A stretch of 64,000 nt of DNA from Pleurodeles waltl. Taxonomy: Eukaryota; Chordata; Amphibia; Caudata; Salamandridae. Below, piece after piece: positions 41,096 to 52,646 of the stretch (its first letter is position 1; every line of letters starts with the position of its first letter). The position numbers and the translations under genes were made by a program. The notes beneath the pieces were generated by a model. It was not told the origin of the DNA and made no database searches. It saw nothing but the letters and a program-made list of their open reading frames with translations. The DNA is taken from positions 846,925,760 through 846,989,759 of the forward strand of contig NC_090447.1 of assembly GCF_031143425.1 (NCBI RefSeq), read 5' to 3'.

Positions 41096-44000
41096 TGTAG
41101 GAAAGTACCCTCTTTTTGGCATGTTACCCCCAGTTTCTGCCTGATATCAGTGTGTTTTGACTGTCACTAGGATCCTGCTAGTCAGGATCCTAGTGCTTAT
41201 GGTTTATGGCATGCTTGTCAGTGTGTTTCACTGTTTCCTAAATTGTCACTGGAATCCTGCTAATCAGGACCAGTGCTCATGCTCTCTGTTTCTAAATTTG
41301 TCACTACATACTGGTAACCCAGTATTTCACTCCAAATTGGCATACTGGTCCCCCCTTATAAGTCCCTTGTATATGGTACCTAGGTACCCAGGGCATTGGG
41401 GTTCCAGGGGATCCATATGGGCTGCAGCATTTCTTTTGCCACCTATAGGAAGCCAATACAAAGGCTTCTACAGGACTGCCATTGAAGCCTGTGTGAAATA
41501 GTGCATGCACTATTTCACAGCCATTTTCAATGTACCAGGTCACTTATAAGTCACCTATACATCAGGTCTTCCAACCCTGAAGGCTGGATGCAAAGTACCT
41601 GTGTGTGAGAGCACCCCTGCACTAGCAGAGGTGCCCCCCCATCGTCCAGGCCCATTTTCCCGGACTTCGTGAGTGTGGGATGCCATTTTAAATGTCCACT
41701 GCACATAGTTCAATACCTACGTTCAGCTTCACAATGGTAACTCCGAATATTGCCAAGTAAGGTTGTCGTAGTTTGGACTCTTGCTCTGGGCAAGACTGCT
41801 GGTTAAAGGATGACAGTACATTTGCTTGTAGGTGACTACGTCTTTCCTACAACAAGTCGCAACCGCTGTCCCAACCTTACCGGCTCACTAGCAGCACCTC
41901 ACCAGAAACACAATAGTAAGAAGTGATTTGTGACAGCCTTTATACATGTACACGAGAGTAAGACATCCCAGGGAATGTTGTGGTTAAACGGAGATTACCC
42001 CTTTCTCACAGATGTATCATGTCTCATACAAACGCAGACAATGACAAAGATGCAGCAAAGTTTCAACAGCTTTTATTCAACATAACTGCAATTTGCGATA
42101 AGTTGCCTGGGCTGCAATGATTAGGATAATGAATAGTGCAAGTAACAGAATTGTGAAGACGAAAGTCATTATTACAAAGACCCCCACCATCTTGCAATGC
42201 ATAGAAAAGACGACATACAAGATGTAGTATGCCCTAATACCCTAATGTGAAAGGCCTAACCTCCTACCTAAAGGAGAGCTGGGTTTGTTAAACCTAATCT
42301 GCCAATGCCATGTCCATGAAAGGTGCCCCCAACCTTCTTTATCTTGGAATGAGGTCTCTATCTCAGACTCCGTAGGGGCACGAAGACTGGGTCAGCGTCA
42401 AGATGACTGCAGCATCGATATCAGCGATGGTGGCGATGCCCTCTGGTCGGAATCCCTCTGATTATCTGTCTAAAGTGCGATATATTTATACAGATCTTCA
42501 AGGACCCCTGACGTAGGTGTGTTCCCAAACAATAGATAACAGACATGCTTGGGACGGCAATTAATATAAACAATCCCTCGAAAGTATAGAGAGGGAAAAT
42601 CCCTAAGTGTGAACACCTGCTGTTTGTTTGTCTTTGGTGCTTGTTCTTGACGCCTTAGTGCGGTGACACTGATAATGTAACTCATAACAAGTGGCCTAAC
42701 TCTAAACAAGGCAGCCATTTTAGAAGAAATAAATAATTAAATGTGCTAAGACAGAGCAAGCTAAGTAGGTTAAAAGTCACTAGGTGACGGGGGCACAAGT
42801 CTGCAAGCCAAATGCTAAGCTAACTCCTGTTATCCCATTAAAATGAAGTAGGATTCACTACAAGGTGTCTAACAACTGGGAATTGTACCCCAATACTGAT
42901 TCCAGTATTGGTTGCACAATCCCATGCGCTCTGGGGGCTCCAAAGTGGACCCCAGTACTGCCATACCAGCCTTCTGAGGTTTTCCAGGCAGCCCCAGCTG
43001 CTGCCACCTCACAGACAGGCTTCTGCCCTCCTAGGGCTTGAGCAGCCCAATCCCAGGAAGGCAGAACTAAGCATTTCTTTTCGGAGAGGGGTGTTCCACC
43101 TTCTCCCTTTGGAAATAGGTGTTACAGGCATGGGAGGGGTATCCTTTGAAGGGCACAGATTGTGCCCTTCTTGCATAATCGAGTCTACACCAGTTCAGGG
43201 ACCCCCAGTCCCTGCTCTGGTGCAAAACTGGACAAAGGAAAGGGGAGTGACCACTCCCCTGTCCATCACCACCCCAGGGGTGGATCCCAGAGCTCCTCCA
43301 GAGTGTACCTGGGTTTTGCCATCTTGGATTCCAAGATGGTGGGGCGCTCTGGGAGCATCGGAGTGGCCAGTGCCAGCAGGTGACGTCAGAGACCGCTCCT
43401 GATAGGTGCTTACCTGGTTAGGCTACCAGTCCCAGTCTCAGGACTATTTAGGGGCTCCCCTCTGGGTGTTTCTTCAGATTTGGATTGCAAGAATCCTCTG
43501 CATCTTTTACTTCATCTTCTACTGAGGGATCAACCGCTAACCGCTCCAGGAACTCTACAAAACTGCAACAAAGAAGCTAAGACAACTTCTGCAACACTGT
43601 ATCTTCAGCTCCTGCCAGCAACTTCAACAGTTTCCAGGTTGTGCATCCTCAGAGGACTGCCTATTTTCAGCCTGTACCAGAAGAACCAAAGGAATCACCT
43701 GTGGAGTGACAGAGTCACTTCCCTGCTTCAGCAGGCACCTCTTTGCAGCAATGATCGGTGGCTTGGGTCCCCTCTCCAAACAACAGGCGTCGAACCAGCA
43801 TCACGGGTGGTGGACTAAAGTGACTCCGACTGTCCCAACGTTGTCCAACTTTGGTGGAGGTGAGAGCTTGCCTCCCCACGCAAAACAGTACCCCGTGCAC
43901 CGCGTGACTTGCAGTTGGCAAAGCTTGTGGGCGACCTTCCAAGAAGAAGTTCTTCATGCACAGCACAGCGTAGGCCCCCAGCACTCCATCCTGCGACACA

Positions 44001-45102
44001 CAGCTTCCTGAGTGGTTCTCCAGCGGCGTGGGAATCCTTTGTGTTGTGCTGCCTGGGCTTCCATTTGCACCTTTTTGTCCCTGTGGGACTCCTGTGCATG
44101 CTGCCTGGTCTTCTGAGGGCTTTCTGAGCTCCTGAGAGCCCCCTCTGTCTCCACCTCCCGGGTAGAGGCCACCAGGTCCCTCCTGGTCCCGGGCAGCGCC
44201 ATTTTCTGCCAACCGCTTGTTTTGCATGATCCAAGGCTTGTTGGGGGAATTGAGCAACGCAAACCAGACAGCATTCATCTATCCGGCCTGGGACATCTTC
44301 TGCACCAACCAGGAACCCGCATCTGTCTTCTTTGGTGCAATACTGACTTTGTCTTCTCACCGGTGGTTCTTCTTTTGCACCTTCATCCAGGTTAGCAGGG
44401 GCTCCTGTTCTCCCTGGACTCTTCAGTGCTTCTTGGACTTAGTCCCCTTCTTCCAAAGGTCTTCAAGTCCGGGAATCCATCGTTGGTGTCTTGCAGTCTC
44501 TTCTGCTTCTTGCATTATCTTTTATCACGACTTCTAGTGTGTTTTAGGAAACTTGCTGTGTTTTACTCCTGTCTCCTGGGGTGGGGTATTTTACTTACCT
44601 TTGCTATTTTCTAACACTCACAGCGCCCCTCTACACACTACACTTGCTTGGATGGGAAACCGACTTTCGCATTCCACTATTTTAGTATATGGTTTTTGTT
44701 CCCCCTAGGCCCAGTGCAACCTATTGTGATTTTCACTATTTGACAGTTCTCCTACTGTGTACTTACCTGTTTTTGGTTACTAGTGTATATATTGTGTAAT
44801 TTACTTACCTCCTAAGGGAGTGTAGTTTCCAAAGTATTTTTGGCCCTGTGTCACTAAAATAGAGTACCTTTATTTTTGTAACACTGAGTATTGTCTTTCA
44901 TGTGAGTGAGTACTGTGTGACTGTAATGGTATTGCAAGAGCTTTACATGTCTCCTAGTTCAGCCTTGGCTGCTCTGCCTAGAGCTACCTCTAGACAGCAT
45001 GGCATCTAGACACTGACTACATTTCAGTATAAGGGAAAACTGAACCTGTTATAAGGTATAAGTACCTTTGGTACCCACTACAAACCAGGCCAGCCTCCTA
45101 CA
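41096..45102 (+). mobile_element. Long solo LTR (~2.9 kb) with nested insertion
   Basis: The element begins TGTAGGA and ends TCCTACA, so it is bounded by TG...CA with a 7-bp terminal inverted repeat. It is flanked by perfect 5-bp direct repeats CTGCT (41,091-41,095 and 45,103-45,107). These are LTR hallmarks, and no second copy or pol region is present, so it reads as a solo LTR. Subtracting the nested LTR and its duplication leaves about 2.9 kb. CTATTTAGGGG near 43,446 could be a TATA-like element. Open frames inside (43.5-44.5 kb, both strands) have no motif and are not called. Confidence 0.75.
41764..42862 (-). mobile_element. Solo LTR, minus strand, nested
   Basis: A 1099-bp TGTCGTAG...TCACTACA insertion is flanked by AGGT on both sides (41,760-41,763 and 42,863-42,866). 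On the minus strand it has a TATAAATA box near 42,480-42,490 and AATAAA at 42,072-42,077, which gives its orientation. No internal region or partner LTR is visible. Confidence 0.75.
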
Positions 45103-45126
45103 CTGCTTAATAGTTTTTGTTCCTTA

Positions 45127-46130
45127 ATGTTGACCAAGCTAAAAGACCGGGATGACAGGCTTGTGGCTTTTTGTACAGTGCCTGGCAACAATCAGAACCC
45201 ACCTTGTAGTGATCAACCCTGGAATTCTTGTGGTCAGTCACAGGCACAGTTAACAGCCACTGGAAATGTATATTTTGAAGCAGGTTTGCGAGGGGGCAGT
45301 GACAAAGTGGTGGTTCAGATGAAGCACAAACAAAAAAAGGGATATAGTCGGCCAGAAGTGCAGAGGGAGGTTTCATAACCCAAGCACCAGGTACAGCTCC
45401 GCCATAGTAACTTTAATTATACAGAAGATGTTGATATCCCCCCTCAGATCCCACCAGAATGTACCCCTTATATCAATGTGTTGGAAAATGTCCTTAAATT
45501 TTCACGCTGTTATGCAGAAGATCATGTATCTCTACTAAATAGTTGTCCATTGGCTCAGAAAACACTCTTGCTGGACATGTAATCTGTATGCTGAGATATT
45601 ACCCAGAAGAAGATTTACCTGGGTTGGTAAGCATGCAAAGGCTCCTTCAGCAGACTGTATTATCATCAATTTTAAAAATCCTTCTTTTACCCAAGCAACA
45701 TTGTCTATATCCATTAATCAACTAAAATGGAAATATTAAAGCACCCCCTTAATAATTTTGTATGGCCCACCCAGCAGATCTTCAAGGCTCCTGAGATGTC
45801 AGGAATCTAACATCGAACTACATGGCACTAATGTGAACTCACTGTGCAATCTGCCAGCCACAATTAGATTTGAGGCCCTTCTATTTGTTAATCAGATGGA
45901 TTGACCATAAACAGTTTCACATAAAAGAGCCAACATCCACCATGAGCATGAAGGAGACACACAAAAGGAAACAGAAGATCCCTCGCAGTCAAAAGCATTA
46001 GCAAAAGTGCAATTATCCATGTAACAGGGTTGATGTCATGCAAAGCGCTCGACTACTGCCCAGTGAGATCACTCTGCATAGAAAAGAAAAAGAAAAAGTA
46101 GTCCAGAAACCATGCGGAAAACATGGAGCC
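45127..46130 (+). pseudogene. Intronless fragment of a host-like coding sequence
   Basis: The frame at 45,127-45,376 (DDRLVAFCTVPGNNQNPP, then GLRGGSDKVVVQMKHKQKKG) continues past a stop with PPECTPYINVLENVLKFS and YAEDHVSLLNSCPLAQKTLL. After a frame change it reads ICMLRYYPEEDLPGLVSMQR (45,588-45,647). Further traces (HHEHEGDTQKETEDPSQSKA, ARLLPSEITLHRKEKEK) run to about 46,110. It is unlike any transposon protein I know. About 1 kb without introns suggests a retrocopy of a cellular mRNA. The parent is unproven; a large protein such as BIRC6 is only a guess. Confidence 0.45.
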
Positions 46131-46994
46131 TCGTATGTTTTCAGTAGTTTACTGGTGCTCTCAAGGAGGGCTAAACACCGGAAAAGGCATGATGTATGGA
46201 TGCCTTTCACTAGTTGTGACGGGCTGTTGCAAACAGCAGACCCACCTGTGGTTGCGGCATGGAATGACTCTGCTGCCGCCGACCCGGAAGGGGAAGGTCC
46301 GTCGACCAACCCCCTTCGACTTCTGGGATCCAAGGGCCAGAGTCAGCAACTTCGCGCCCTTTCGGGGATAAAAACAAGAACTGCCACGGAGAAGAGGTCA
46401 AACGTCGGGGAGCCGGAGGAGCCTAGGACTGCCGCGAGGACAACGACCGGGAACCCAAAACGGAGCCAAGGAGCTGTTGATACGGAGAAGGACGCCGGAC
46501 GCAGCACAGGAGAGCCCCAGAACGACACTAGCGGCGTGGGAGGCGCCCAGCTCGAATTCCAGCAACGCTTCAGGAGAAGCATGGCCTCTCCAGGTGCATG
46601 TCACTCTTGGGAAGCAGAAAAGAAGGGGTGTTTAGAAGGAAATACCCAGCCTTAACAATAGTGGGAAGTGTATTTTGGCTTTGGGACTTCGTTTTTGCAC
46701 ACAAAGGAAGGGGTGTGATGGAGGGGACAGCACAACAAGGGGAAGGGTGAAGAAAGAAGGACGATGTTTACACAAGAAAGACAGCAATTGAAAAGATGGG
46801 TCGGAAAGGACACAGAAACAGAGACAGACAGAGAAAGGTCCAATAAAGACAGCCAGAAATAGTAAGAAAAATGAAGGAAGGAATCCCTAACACCCACAGG
46901 AAAAACAGAAAGACCAAAAGAGAGAGAAAACTCAAAGAAGCAAACAGGATTCAAGCGACAGGGAAAAGGGAACAAGATAGAGAGAGGGGAAAAC
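46131..46994. other. No gene recognised
   Basis: A 140-codon frame (46,200-46,655) rich in Arg, Thr and Glu has no motif that I recognise. Purine-rich sequence follows up to the Gypsy-2 insertion site. Confidence 0.4.
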
Positions 46995-47246
46995 TGTTAG
47001 GGTTTGTACACAGCAAAGAGCATGTCCCCTCTCACTGCACTAGTGGGTTCTGTAATAGCTCCCTTTTAAACTTACTATTGAAAGCCTTTCTTGTTATCTC
47101 ACCTTTCCCCCCCCCCCTAGGCTTCTGTGTATGTTGTTTAATGTGCTGTTTTGTTTACACATTGGGCCTTGCTTTTACCAAGGCTTCTTTAAAACACTCC
47201 TCCCTAGGCCATGTGTTAATCCAACTCATTTGCATAATAACTGAAA

Positions 47247-47382
47247 CTCTGCACACCTTTCAAGAACATGTGCAGCATGTGAGGACCACACCCAGCTCTT
47301 CAAACCACACCCAGCTCTGCACACCTTCCAAGAACATGTGCAGCATGTGAGGACCACACCCAGCCCTTCAAACCACACCCAG
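47247..47382 (+). promoter_or_regulatory. Two 68-bp repeats with CATGTG pairs upstream of TATA
   Basis: Each copy begins CTCTGCACACC and contains AGAACATGTGCAGCATGTGA, giving two CATGTG (E-box-type) sites per copy and four in all, just upstream of TATAAAAG. The arrangement is also present in the 3' LTR. It looks like a U3 enhancer; binding factors are not known from sequence. Confidence 0.6.
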
Positions 47383-47389
47383 CCGTGTC

Positions 47390-47397
47390 TATAAAAG
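47390..47397 (+). promoter_or_regulatory. TATA box of the Gypsy-2 LTR
   Basis: TATAAAAG follows the 68-bp repeats; the same sequence is in the 3' LTR. The start of transcription is expected about 25-30 bases downstream. Confidence 0.75.
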
Positions 47398-48041
47398 GCA
47401 TCCCCCGAGCCTCACCCAGTGCTTGTGCTCGTCTACCTCCCGCTTACCTGAGAACAGATCCCTCGGCGCTGGCACTCCTGCTCTTTACAGACTTTCATTG
47501 ACTTCAATGGGCGCAGCTTCTGGCTCTTCCTTCTTCCGGTTTCCGGTTCCTCCTTGCTTCAGCCTCTCTCCTATGAGTAACCTGCAAAAGAGAAAGAAGA
47601 CAAGGTTAGACTGATCAGTATCTCTTGCCAGCAACAAGTAAGTGCAAAACCTTTTATTACCTGAAAGAACTTTGACAACAATTTCTGGATTCGTGTATAG
47701 ACAATTTGAAACGAAATACCTTCCACGAACATTGTGATTCAAACTCTTTGTTACAAGAATATTTTGCAGAACTTTGTGAAGCAAACATTGTTTTTTCTCA
47801 TGGAACTTTTAAGAATCGAACAGTGGAAACCATTAACAGCAAGGCAAACGGTAAATCAAGGACTTGCACAAATTACATGCTGTATTTTGATGTAAAAGTA
47901 CAGTATTTGTTTTATAAAAGATTCTGGAAATATGGGAAAAAAGTTTTACAGTAATAGAAAACACATCCCAGAGCAGTAACACCTTCCAAACCTGGAAACT
48001 AGAGACCAGGATCCAAGAGGTACTTTTAGAAGAGAATTTCT

Positions 48042-48047
48042 AATAAA
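48042..48047 (+). terminator. Polyadenylation signal in the Gypsy-2 LTR
   Basis: AATAAA (overlapping a second AATAAA) lies in the distal half of the LTR, about 650 bases after the TATA box. Confidence 0.6.
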
Positions 48048-48400
48048 TAAAGGGATAGTCAGGAACCCATTTAGGAATAGGTTTCACTTATCTGTTCTTT
48101 GTTTATGTTTCATTAGGCACCAGTTTCTACAGAAGTCAGAAAGGGCCGCAGATTTGTGCAGCACTTCAACAGTGGAAACGCAAGAACGGTGTTGTCTCTC
48201 TTTTTTTTATTTTATCCACTTCCCCCCTTCCCTTGAGCTTCTGTTCTTAGTGCACTGTTTTAAAAACTAGTGTGCTGGAACAAGCAGTTTCAGGGTGGGG
48301 TCGGATTGTCTTCAACCTCCATCAGAACTGAACAAGAACTCAGGTGAGCTGGGCTTTGACAGAAGCACAAGCCTTTAAAAAATTTCAGTTCTGGTGGACG

Positions 48401-48688
48401 ATGAATACCGGGGAAGAAATAGAGGGCATTGTCGTCACGGATATGGCGCAGGCCCTAAATGAGAACTTGGCTCATAATGAATCAGTGTCTGGCATCTTGC
48501 AACATATGCAAGAGGAAATAGAGAGATTAAAGATGGAGAATACCTCTTTAAAACAGGATTTAAGCAGGTATAAATTTAGGGGATCTCAGTGGAACACAGC
48601 TTCTACGCCTTTGTTTAAAACCTCCTCAGAGACAGGGGCCTTTTTGCAAAACACACTTTCATGCAGGCAAGTGATAATGAGCTTTTAA
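48401..48688 (+). pseudogene. Gypsy-2 gag N-terminal part (coiled coil)
   Basis: From the ATG at 48,401 it reads MNTGEEIEGIVVTDMAQALN, then a heptad-like segment (ILQHMQEEIERLKMENTSLK). It runs out of frame at about 48,650, ending at a stop at 48,686-48,688. Compared with relatives, where gag continues into the capsid core, the middle of gag is missing here, and the C-terminal part resumes in another frame. Confidence 0.7.
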
Positions 48689-49164
48689 ATCTTAAACAAG
48701 GTAACAAGGATTTATTGACCTATCTCACTAGTTTTAATCGTTTACTCACCGAGTCACAGTGGCCAGAAGAAAAGCGTGTCTCCCTTTTTTATAAAGGTTT
48801 GAGAGACGAGTTAAAAGACGCGCTGGCTCATATCGTTGATTTGCCAAAAGACTATTCAGACTTTGTAGATTTAGTTGTGAAATTAGAACATAGACTAGGA
48901 GAAAGAAAGGGAGATAAATACAAACTGGAATCACGGTTAACTTTTATTAGACACGGGAAGAAAGACACAGATAATAAACTCCCTGAACCAGAGCCTATGC
49001 AAATAGGGACACTCAGAGGTCCACTCACATCAGAGGAAAAAGAAAGAAGGAGAAAATTTAAATTATGTTTATATTGTGGCAGGGCAGGTCACTTTGCCAG
49101 AGAATGTCCAGTAAAGCCTAAAACTCCACGAAAGGGTGCTGTTTCCTCCACCTCCTCAACTTAA
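48661..49164 (+). pseudogene. Gypsy-2 gag C-terminal part with zinc knuckle
   Basis: Open for 167 codons: [20 protein letters not shown] ... [14 protein letters not shown] is the second half of the capsid domain, [19 protein letters not shown] follows, and one CCHC knuckle [14 protein letters not shown] sits at residues about 137-150. The stop TAA is at 49,162-49,164. pol follows in the -1 frame, overlapping from 49,122. The ATG at 48,661 is only the first Met of this frame. gag coats the RNA in intact elements. Confidence 0.8.
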
Positions 49165-52100
49165 TCGGGAAACGATTAAGCTCGACAAGGGGAGAGGTTA
49201 CTTGTTCGAGAAAACATCTTAATCAAACCTCTAATGCTGCAGCCTTCAGGGTACCGCACATACCTAGACATTTCATAATTCAGGTCGTTTTAATTGTTAC
49301 TACCCAAGTGAGGCATTCTCTCCCTGTCCTACTGGACTCAGGCGCGACAGGAAATTTTGTGGGTAATAAGTTAGCTGAAATCTTAGGACTTCCTATGTGC
49401 CTAAAGCCTTGTCCAGAAGCAGTATGTGCAGTGGATGGGTCAGAATTGACCTCTGGATTAATCACAAAACAAACAAGTCCACTTGTTATGGTCTGTCAGA
49501 ACGGGCACACAGACGTGATTAGCTTTGATCTGATAGATACTCCTAATTTTGGTTTGATTCTCGGGGTACCCTGGTTAACAACTCATAACCCAAAAATTGA
49601 TTGGGTGAATAGAACTGTTACTTTGGATTCCTCTTTCTGTAGAACCAATTGCTATCAAGAAGCAGGTACAGAACAGAGCACAGTATTACACTGTGCTAGT
49701 GTTACACAAGATGAACCAAGTCTCCCTCCTGAATATTCTGACTTTAAAGACGTCGTTGATCCAGTAAAGGCTAGTGTGCTGCCCCCACATCGGTCTTATG
49801 ACTGCCGTATAGATCTTATCCCAGGGGCCCCTTTACCTAATAAAAGAGTATATGCTTTGACTGACGAAGAAACCAAATACTTAAGAACCTACCTAGATGA
49901 CCTACTACAGTCTGGGTTCATCCGTCATTCGACATCTCCGGTGTCATCTCCACTCTTTTTTATCCCGAAGCCGGATAAATCCCTGCGCGCGTGTATCGAT
50001 TATAGAGGACTAAATAAGGCTACAATAAAGAATAAATATCCTCTTCCTCTAATACCTGTGTTGTTGGATCAATTAAGACATTCTACTGTATACACTAAAC
50101 TAGATCTGCGGGGAGCTTACCACCTGGTCCGAGTAAAAGAGGGGGATGAGTGGAAGACAGCTTTCAAGACAAAGTTTGGTTTATTTGAGTACACAGTAAT
50201 GCCCTTTGGGTTATGTAATGCCCCTGCGGCCTTTCAGTTCTTTATAAATGAGGTCCTACACGAATTCCTGGACGTTTGTGTCATAGTATACATAGACGAC
50301 ATCCTCATTTACTCTAAGAACTCAGAAGAACATACCCAACATGTTTGTGCAGTATTATCAAAGTTAAAAGAAAATCATCTTTTTGCTAAGTTAGAAAAGT
50401 GTACTTTTAATGTCAACAAGGTGGACTTTTTAGGATACTGCCTGTCACCTCAAGGAATAACTATGGATGTAAAGAAAATCAGTGCTATTGCTGATTGGCC
50501 AGAACCATCCTCTGTAAAAGATATTCAGAAATTTCTGGGTTTCGCCAATTTTTATAGGAGGTTTATTGCACATTTTGCAGACATTGCGGCCCCAATAACT
50601 ACCTTGTTGCGGAAAGGGCAACGATTTCTTTGGACTGATGAGGCGGCACACGCCTTTCAACTCCTAAAACAAAAGTTCACTTCAGCCCCAATTCTGAAAC
50701 ATCCTGATCCTGACTTGCCCTTTTTTGTTGAAGCGGATGCTTCACAAGTAGCTTTAGGAGGAGTTCTCTCTCAACGAGATGCAGTAGATGGCCAGTTACA
50801 TCCTATAGCCTTCTATTCCAAAAAGTTATTGCCAGCTGAACAAAATTACACTGTGGCTGAAAGGGAACTACTAGCTATCAAAGTAGCCTTTTCAGAATGG
50901 AGGCACCATTTAATGGGAGCCAAGTACCCAGTTACAATCTTTTCTGACCATAAGAACCTACAGTTTTTTGGATCACTTAAAGCACTAACACCACGTCAGA
51001 TGCGCTGGTTATTTTTTTTTAGCACATTTGACTTTGTTATAACCTATAGACCAGGTGCACAACAAATTCAATCTGATGTGTTATCTAGATACGGACATAC
51101 CTCAGACATGAAACAAGATAAAATAGGAGAACCCATTATTCTTCCCCAAAAGTTGTTGGCACCAGTACAACAGAAGGATTTCATCACAGATCTATATAAT
51201 GCACACATGCAAATAGCACCTCAGGATTGGTTAAAGGATTCCCATAACACAATACAACGAGGTTTATTGTATCACGACAACATGCTGTTAGTGCCCACCT
51301 CTGAATTACAAACACAGGTGATAATTTGGCATCACGCCTCACCCTTGGCAGGTCATCCTGGTTGGGTAAAAACCCTGGAAAATGTGCAAAAACACTTTTG
51401 GTGGGACACTATAAGAAAGGACATTAAGCAATTTGTCACTACCTGTCCAATTTGTGCAAGACATAAATCTTCTCATAAGGCTCCTGACGGCTTGTTAATA
51501 CCAATGCCAACACCCAAACAACCTTGGCACACTGTGAGCGTAGACTTTATTGCAGGTTTACCACCTGTAAAATCCTTCACAACAGTGTTGGTTATAGTGG
51601 ATTTTTTATCTAAAATGGCACATTTTGTACCATTACGGAAATTACCCACGGCGGCAGAATTTGCCGATATTTTTATAAGGGAAATTGTGCGTTTACATGG
51701 TTTGCCAAGCAAAGTGGTTTCAGACCGAGGGAGCCAGTTCAACTCCAGATTTTGGAAAAAATTATGTGAAAAACTGAAAATAGATGTGGCCTTATCCACT
51801 GCTTTCCACCCAGAGACAGATGGACAGACTGAACGACTGAACCAAACCTTACTTCAAACGCTACGTTGTTTATTGGCTGATTATTCTAGTGAATGGTTGG
51901 AAGCTCTCCCTGTAGCAGAGTTTGTTTATAATAATACTGAGCATTCAGCTCTACTTTGCTCACCATTCTATTTCTTGCAGGGGTATCATCCAAGAGCTAT
52001 ACCCATTTTGTTAGAAGATTCCCTGTTGCCTACAGTAACGGATAGACTAACGAGGTTAGGTGACATACAAGACAAAGCCAGGAAACATTTATTAAAGTAC

Positions 52101-52646
52101 AAGGAAAGCATGAAAAGACAAGCAGACAAACACAGGTCTGAGGCCCCAATGTATAAAATTGGTGACAAGGTATGGCTCTCCACCAAGAACCTAAACATAG
52201 AGGGATCCCGAAAGCTGCAACCATGCTTCATTGGACCCTTTACTATAACTGCCATAGTAAACCCGGTAACAGTAAAATTAGATTTACCAAAAGAATATCC
52301 AGTACATACTACATTCCATGTGTCCTTGCTTAAGCCGTACAACTCAAAAACCCGACCTGAACCACCACCTCCACCCATACCAATTAAGGGAAATCTGGAA
52401 TATGAAGTGAAAAGCATAAAAGACTCAAAAAGAATTAGTGGACGTCTGTTTTATTTAGTAGAATGGAAAGGATATGATGAATCTGAGAATTCATGGGAAC
52501 CAGCATCATATGTACATGCCCCACAGCTGATTAGATGGTTTTATTTAAAAAATCCAAGAAAACCCCGTCCTGTAGGAGGGCCTTTGAGGGGGGCAACTGT
52601 TAGGGTTTGTACACAGCAAAGAGCATGTCCCCTCTCACGGCACTAG
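49122..52646 (+). CDS. pol: Gypsy-2 pol: protease, RT, RNase H, integrase, chromodomain
   Basis: Unbroken frame; the first ATG is at 49,308 (1112 codons), but the frame opens at 49,122 in the gag overlap, fitting translation by -1 frameshift. Counting from 49,308: protease DSGATG at residues 9-14; RT with [20 protein letters not shown] near 230-250 and YIDD at 328-331 (50,289-50,300); RNase H at about 475 ([18 protein letters not shown]). Integrase has a zinc region ending CPIC near 714, Asp in VSVDFIAG near 745, Asp in VVSDRGSQF near 806, and Glu in [12 protein letters not shown] near 842. A chromodomain lies at about 1032-1085 ([20 protein letters not shown]). The last codons run into the 3' LTR. 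No disabling change is seen. Confidence 0.93.
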   Translation, partial: NSTKGCCFLHLLNLIGKRLSSTRGEVTCSRKHLNQTSNAAAFRVPHIPRHFIIQVVLIVTTQVRHSLPVLLDSGATGNFVGNKLAEILGLPMCLKPCPEAVCAVDGSELTSGLITKQTSPLVMVCQNGHTDVISFDLIDTPNFGLILGVPWLTTHNPKIDWVNRTVTLDSSFCRTNCYQEAGTEQSTVLHCASVTQDEPSLPPEYSDFKDVVDPVKASVLPPHRSYDCRIDLIPGAPLPNKRVYALTDEETKYLRTYLDDLLQSGFIRHSTSPVSSPLFFIPKPDKSLRACIDYRGLNKATIKNKYPLPLIPVLLDQLRHSTVYTKLDLRGAYHLVRVKEGDEWKTAFKTKFGLFEYTVMPFGLCNAPAAFQFFINEVLHEFLDVCVIVYIDDILIYSKNSEEHTQHVCAVLSKLKENHLFAKLEKCTFNVNKVDFLGYCLSPQGITMDVKKISAIADWPEPSSVKDIQKFLGFANFYRRFIAHFADIAAPITTLLRKGQRFLWTDEAAHAFQLLKQKFTSAPILKHPDPDLPFFVEADASQVALGGVLSQRDAVDGQLHPIAFYSKKLLPAEQNYTVAERELLAIKVAFSEWRHHLMGAKYPVTIFSDHKNLQFFGSLKALTPRQMRWLFFFSTFDFVITYRPGAQQIQSDVLSRYGHTSDMKQDKIGEPIILPQKLLAPVQQKDFITDLYNAHMQIAPQDWLKDSHNTIQRGLLYHDNMLLVPTSELQTQVIIWHHASPLAGHPGWVKTLENVQKHFWWDTIRKDIKQFVTTCPICARHKSSHKAPDGLLIPMPTPKQPWHTVSVDFIAGLPPVKSFTTVLVIVDFLSKMAHFVPLRKLPTAAEFADIFIREIVRLHGLPSKVVSDRGSQFNSRFWKKLCEKLKIDVALSTAFHPETDGQTERLNQTLLQTLRCLLADYSSEWLEALPVAEFVYNNTEHSALLCSPFYFLQGYHPRAIPILLEDSLLPTVTDRLTRLGDIQDKARKHLLKYKESMKRQADKHRSEAPMYKIGDKVWLSTKNLNIEGSRKLQPCFIGPFTITAIVNPVTVKLDLPKEYPVHTTFHVSLLKPYNSKTRPEPPPPPIPIKGNLEYEVKSIKDSKRISGRLFYLVEWKGYDESENSWEPASYVHAPQLIRWFYLKNPRKPRPVGGPLRGATVRVCTQQRACPLSRH
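49131..49137 (+). promoter_or_regulatory. Candidate -1 frameshift heptamer A AAG GGT
   Basis: In the gag frame the codons are CGA AAG GGT, so AAAGGGT fits the X XXY YYZ rule in phase. It lies in the only gag/pol overlap (49,122-49,164). A perfect 8-bp hairpin CTTAATCG-GGAAA-CGATTAAG follows at 49,160-49,180 and includes the gag stop; its 22-nt distance is longer than usual. Confidence 0.5.
52575..52597 (+). promoter_or_regulatory. Gypsy-2 polypurine tract
   Basis: GAGGGGGGCAAC ends right at the 3' LTR start and lies inside the end of pol. This is the expected primer for plus-strand DNA. Confidence 0.65.

Larger units (their letters stand above)
46995..48361 (+). repeat. Gypsy-2 5' LTR
   Basis: 1367 bp, TGTTAGGG...CTTTGACA. 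It contains two 68-bp promoter-proximal repeats (47,247-47,382), a TATA box and AATAAA. Confidence 0.95.

Noticed and set aside
43715..44360. Minus-strand frames of 181-187 codons
   Set aside because: They lie inside the long solo LTR, with no motif and no support from splice or start context.
46038..46655. 205-codon + strand frame
   Set aside because: The first part overlaps the host-like pseudogene remnant in another frame, and the rest has no recognisable motif or repeat support.
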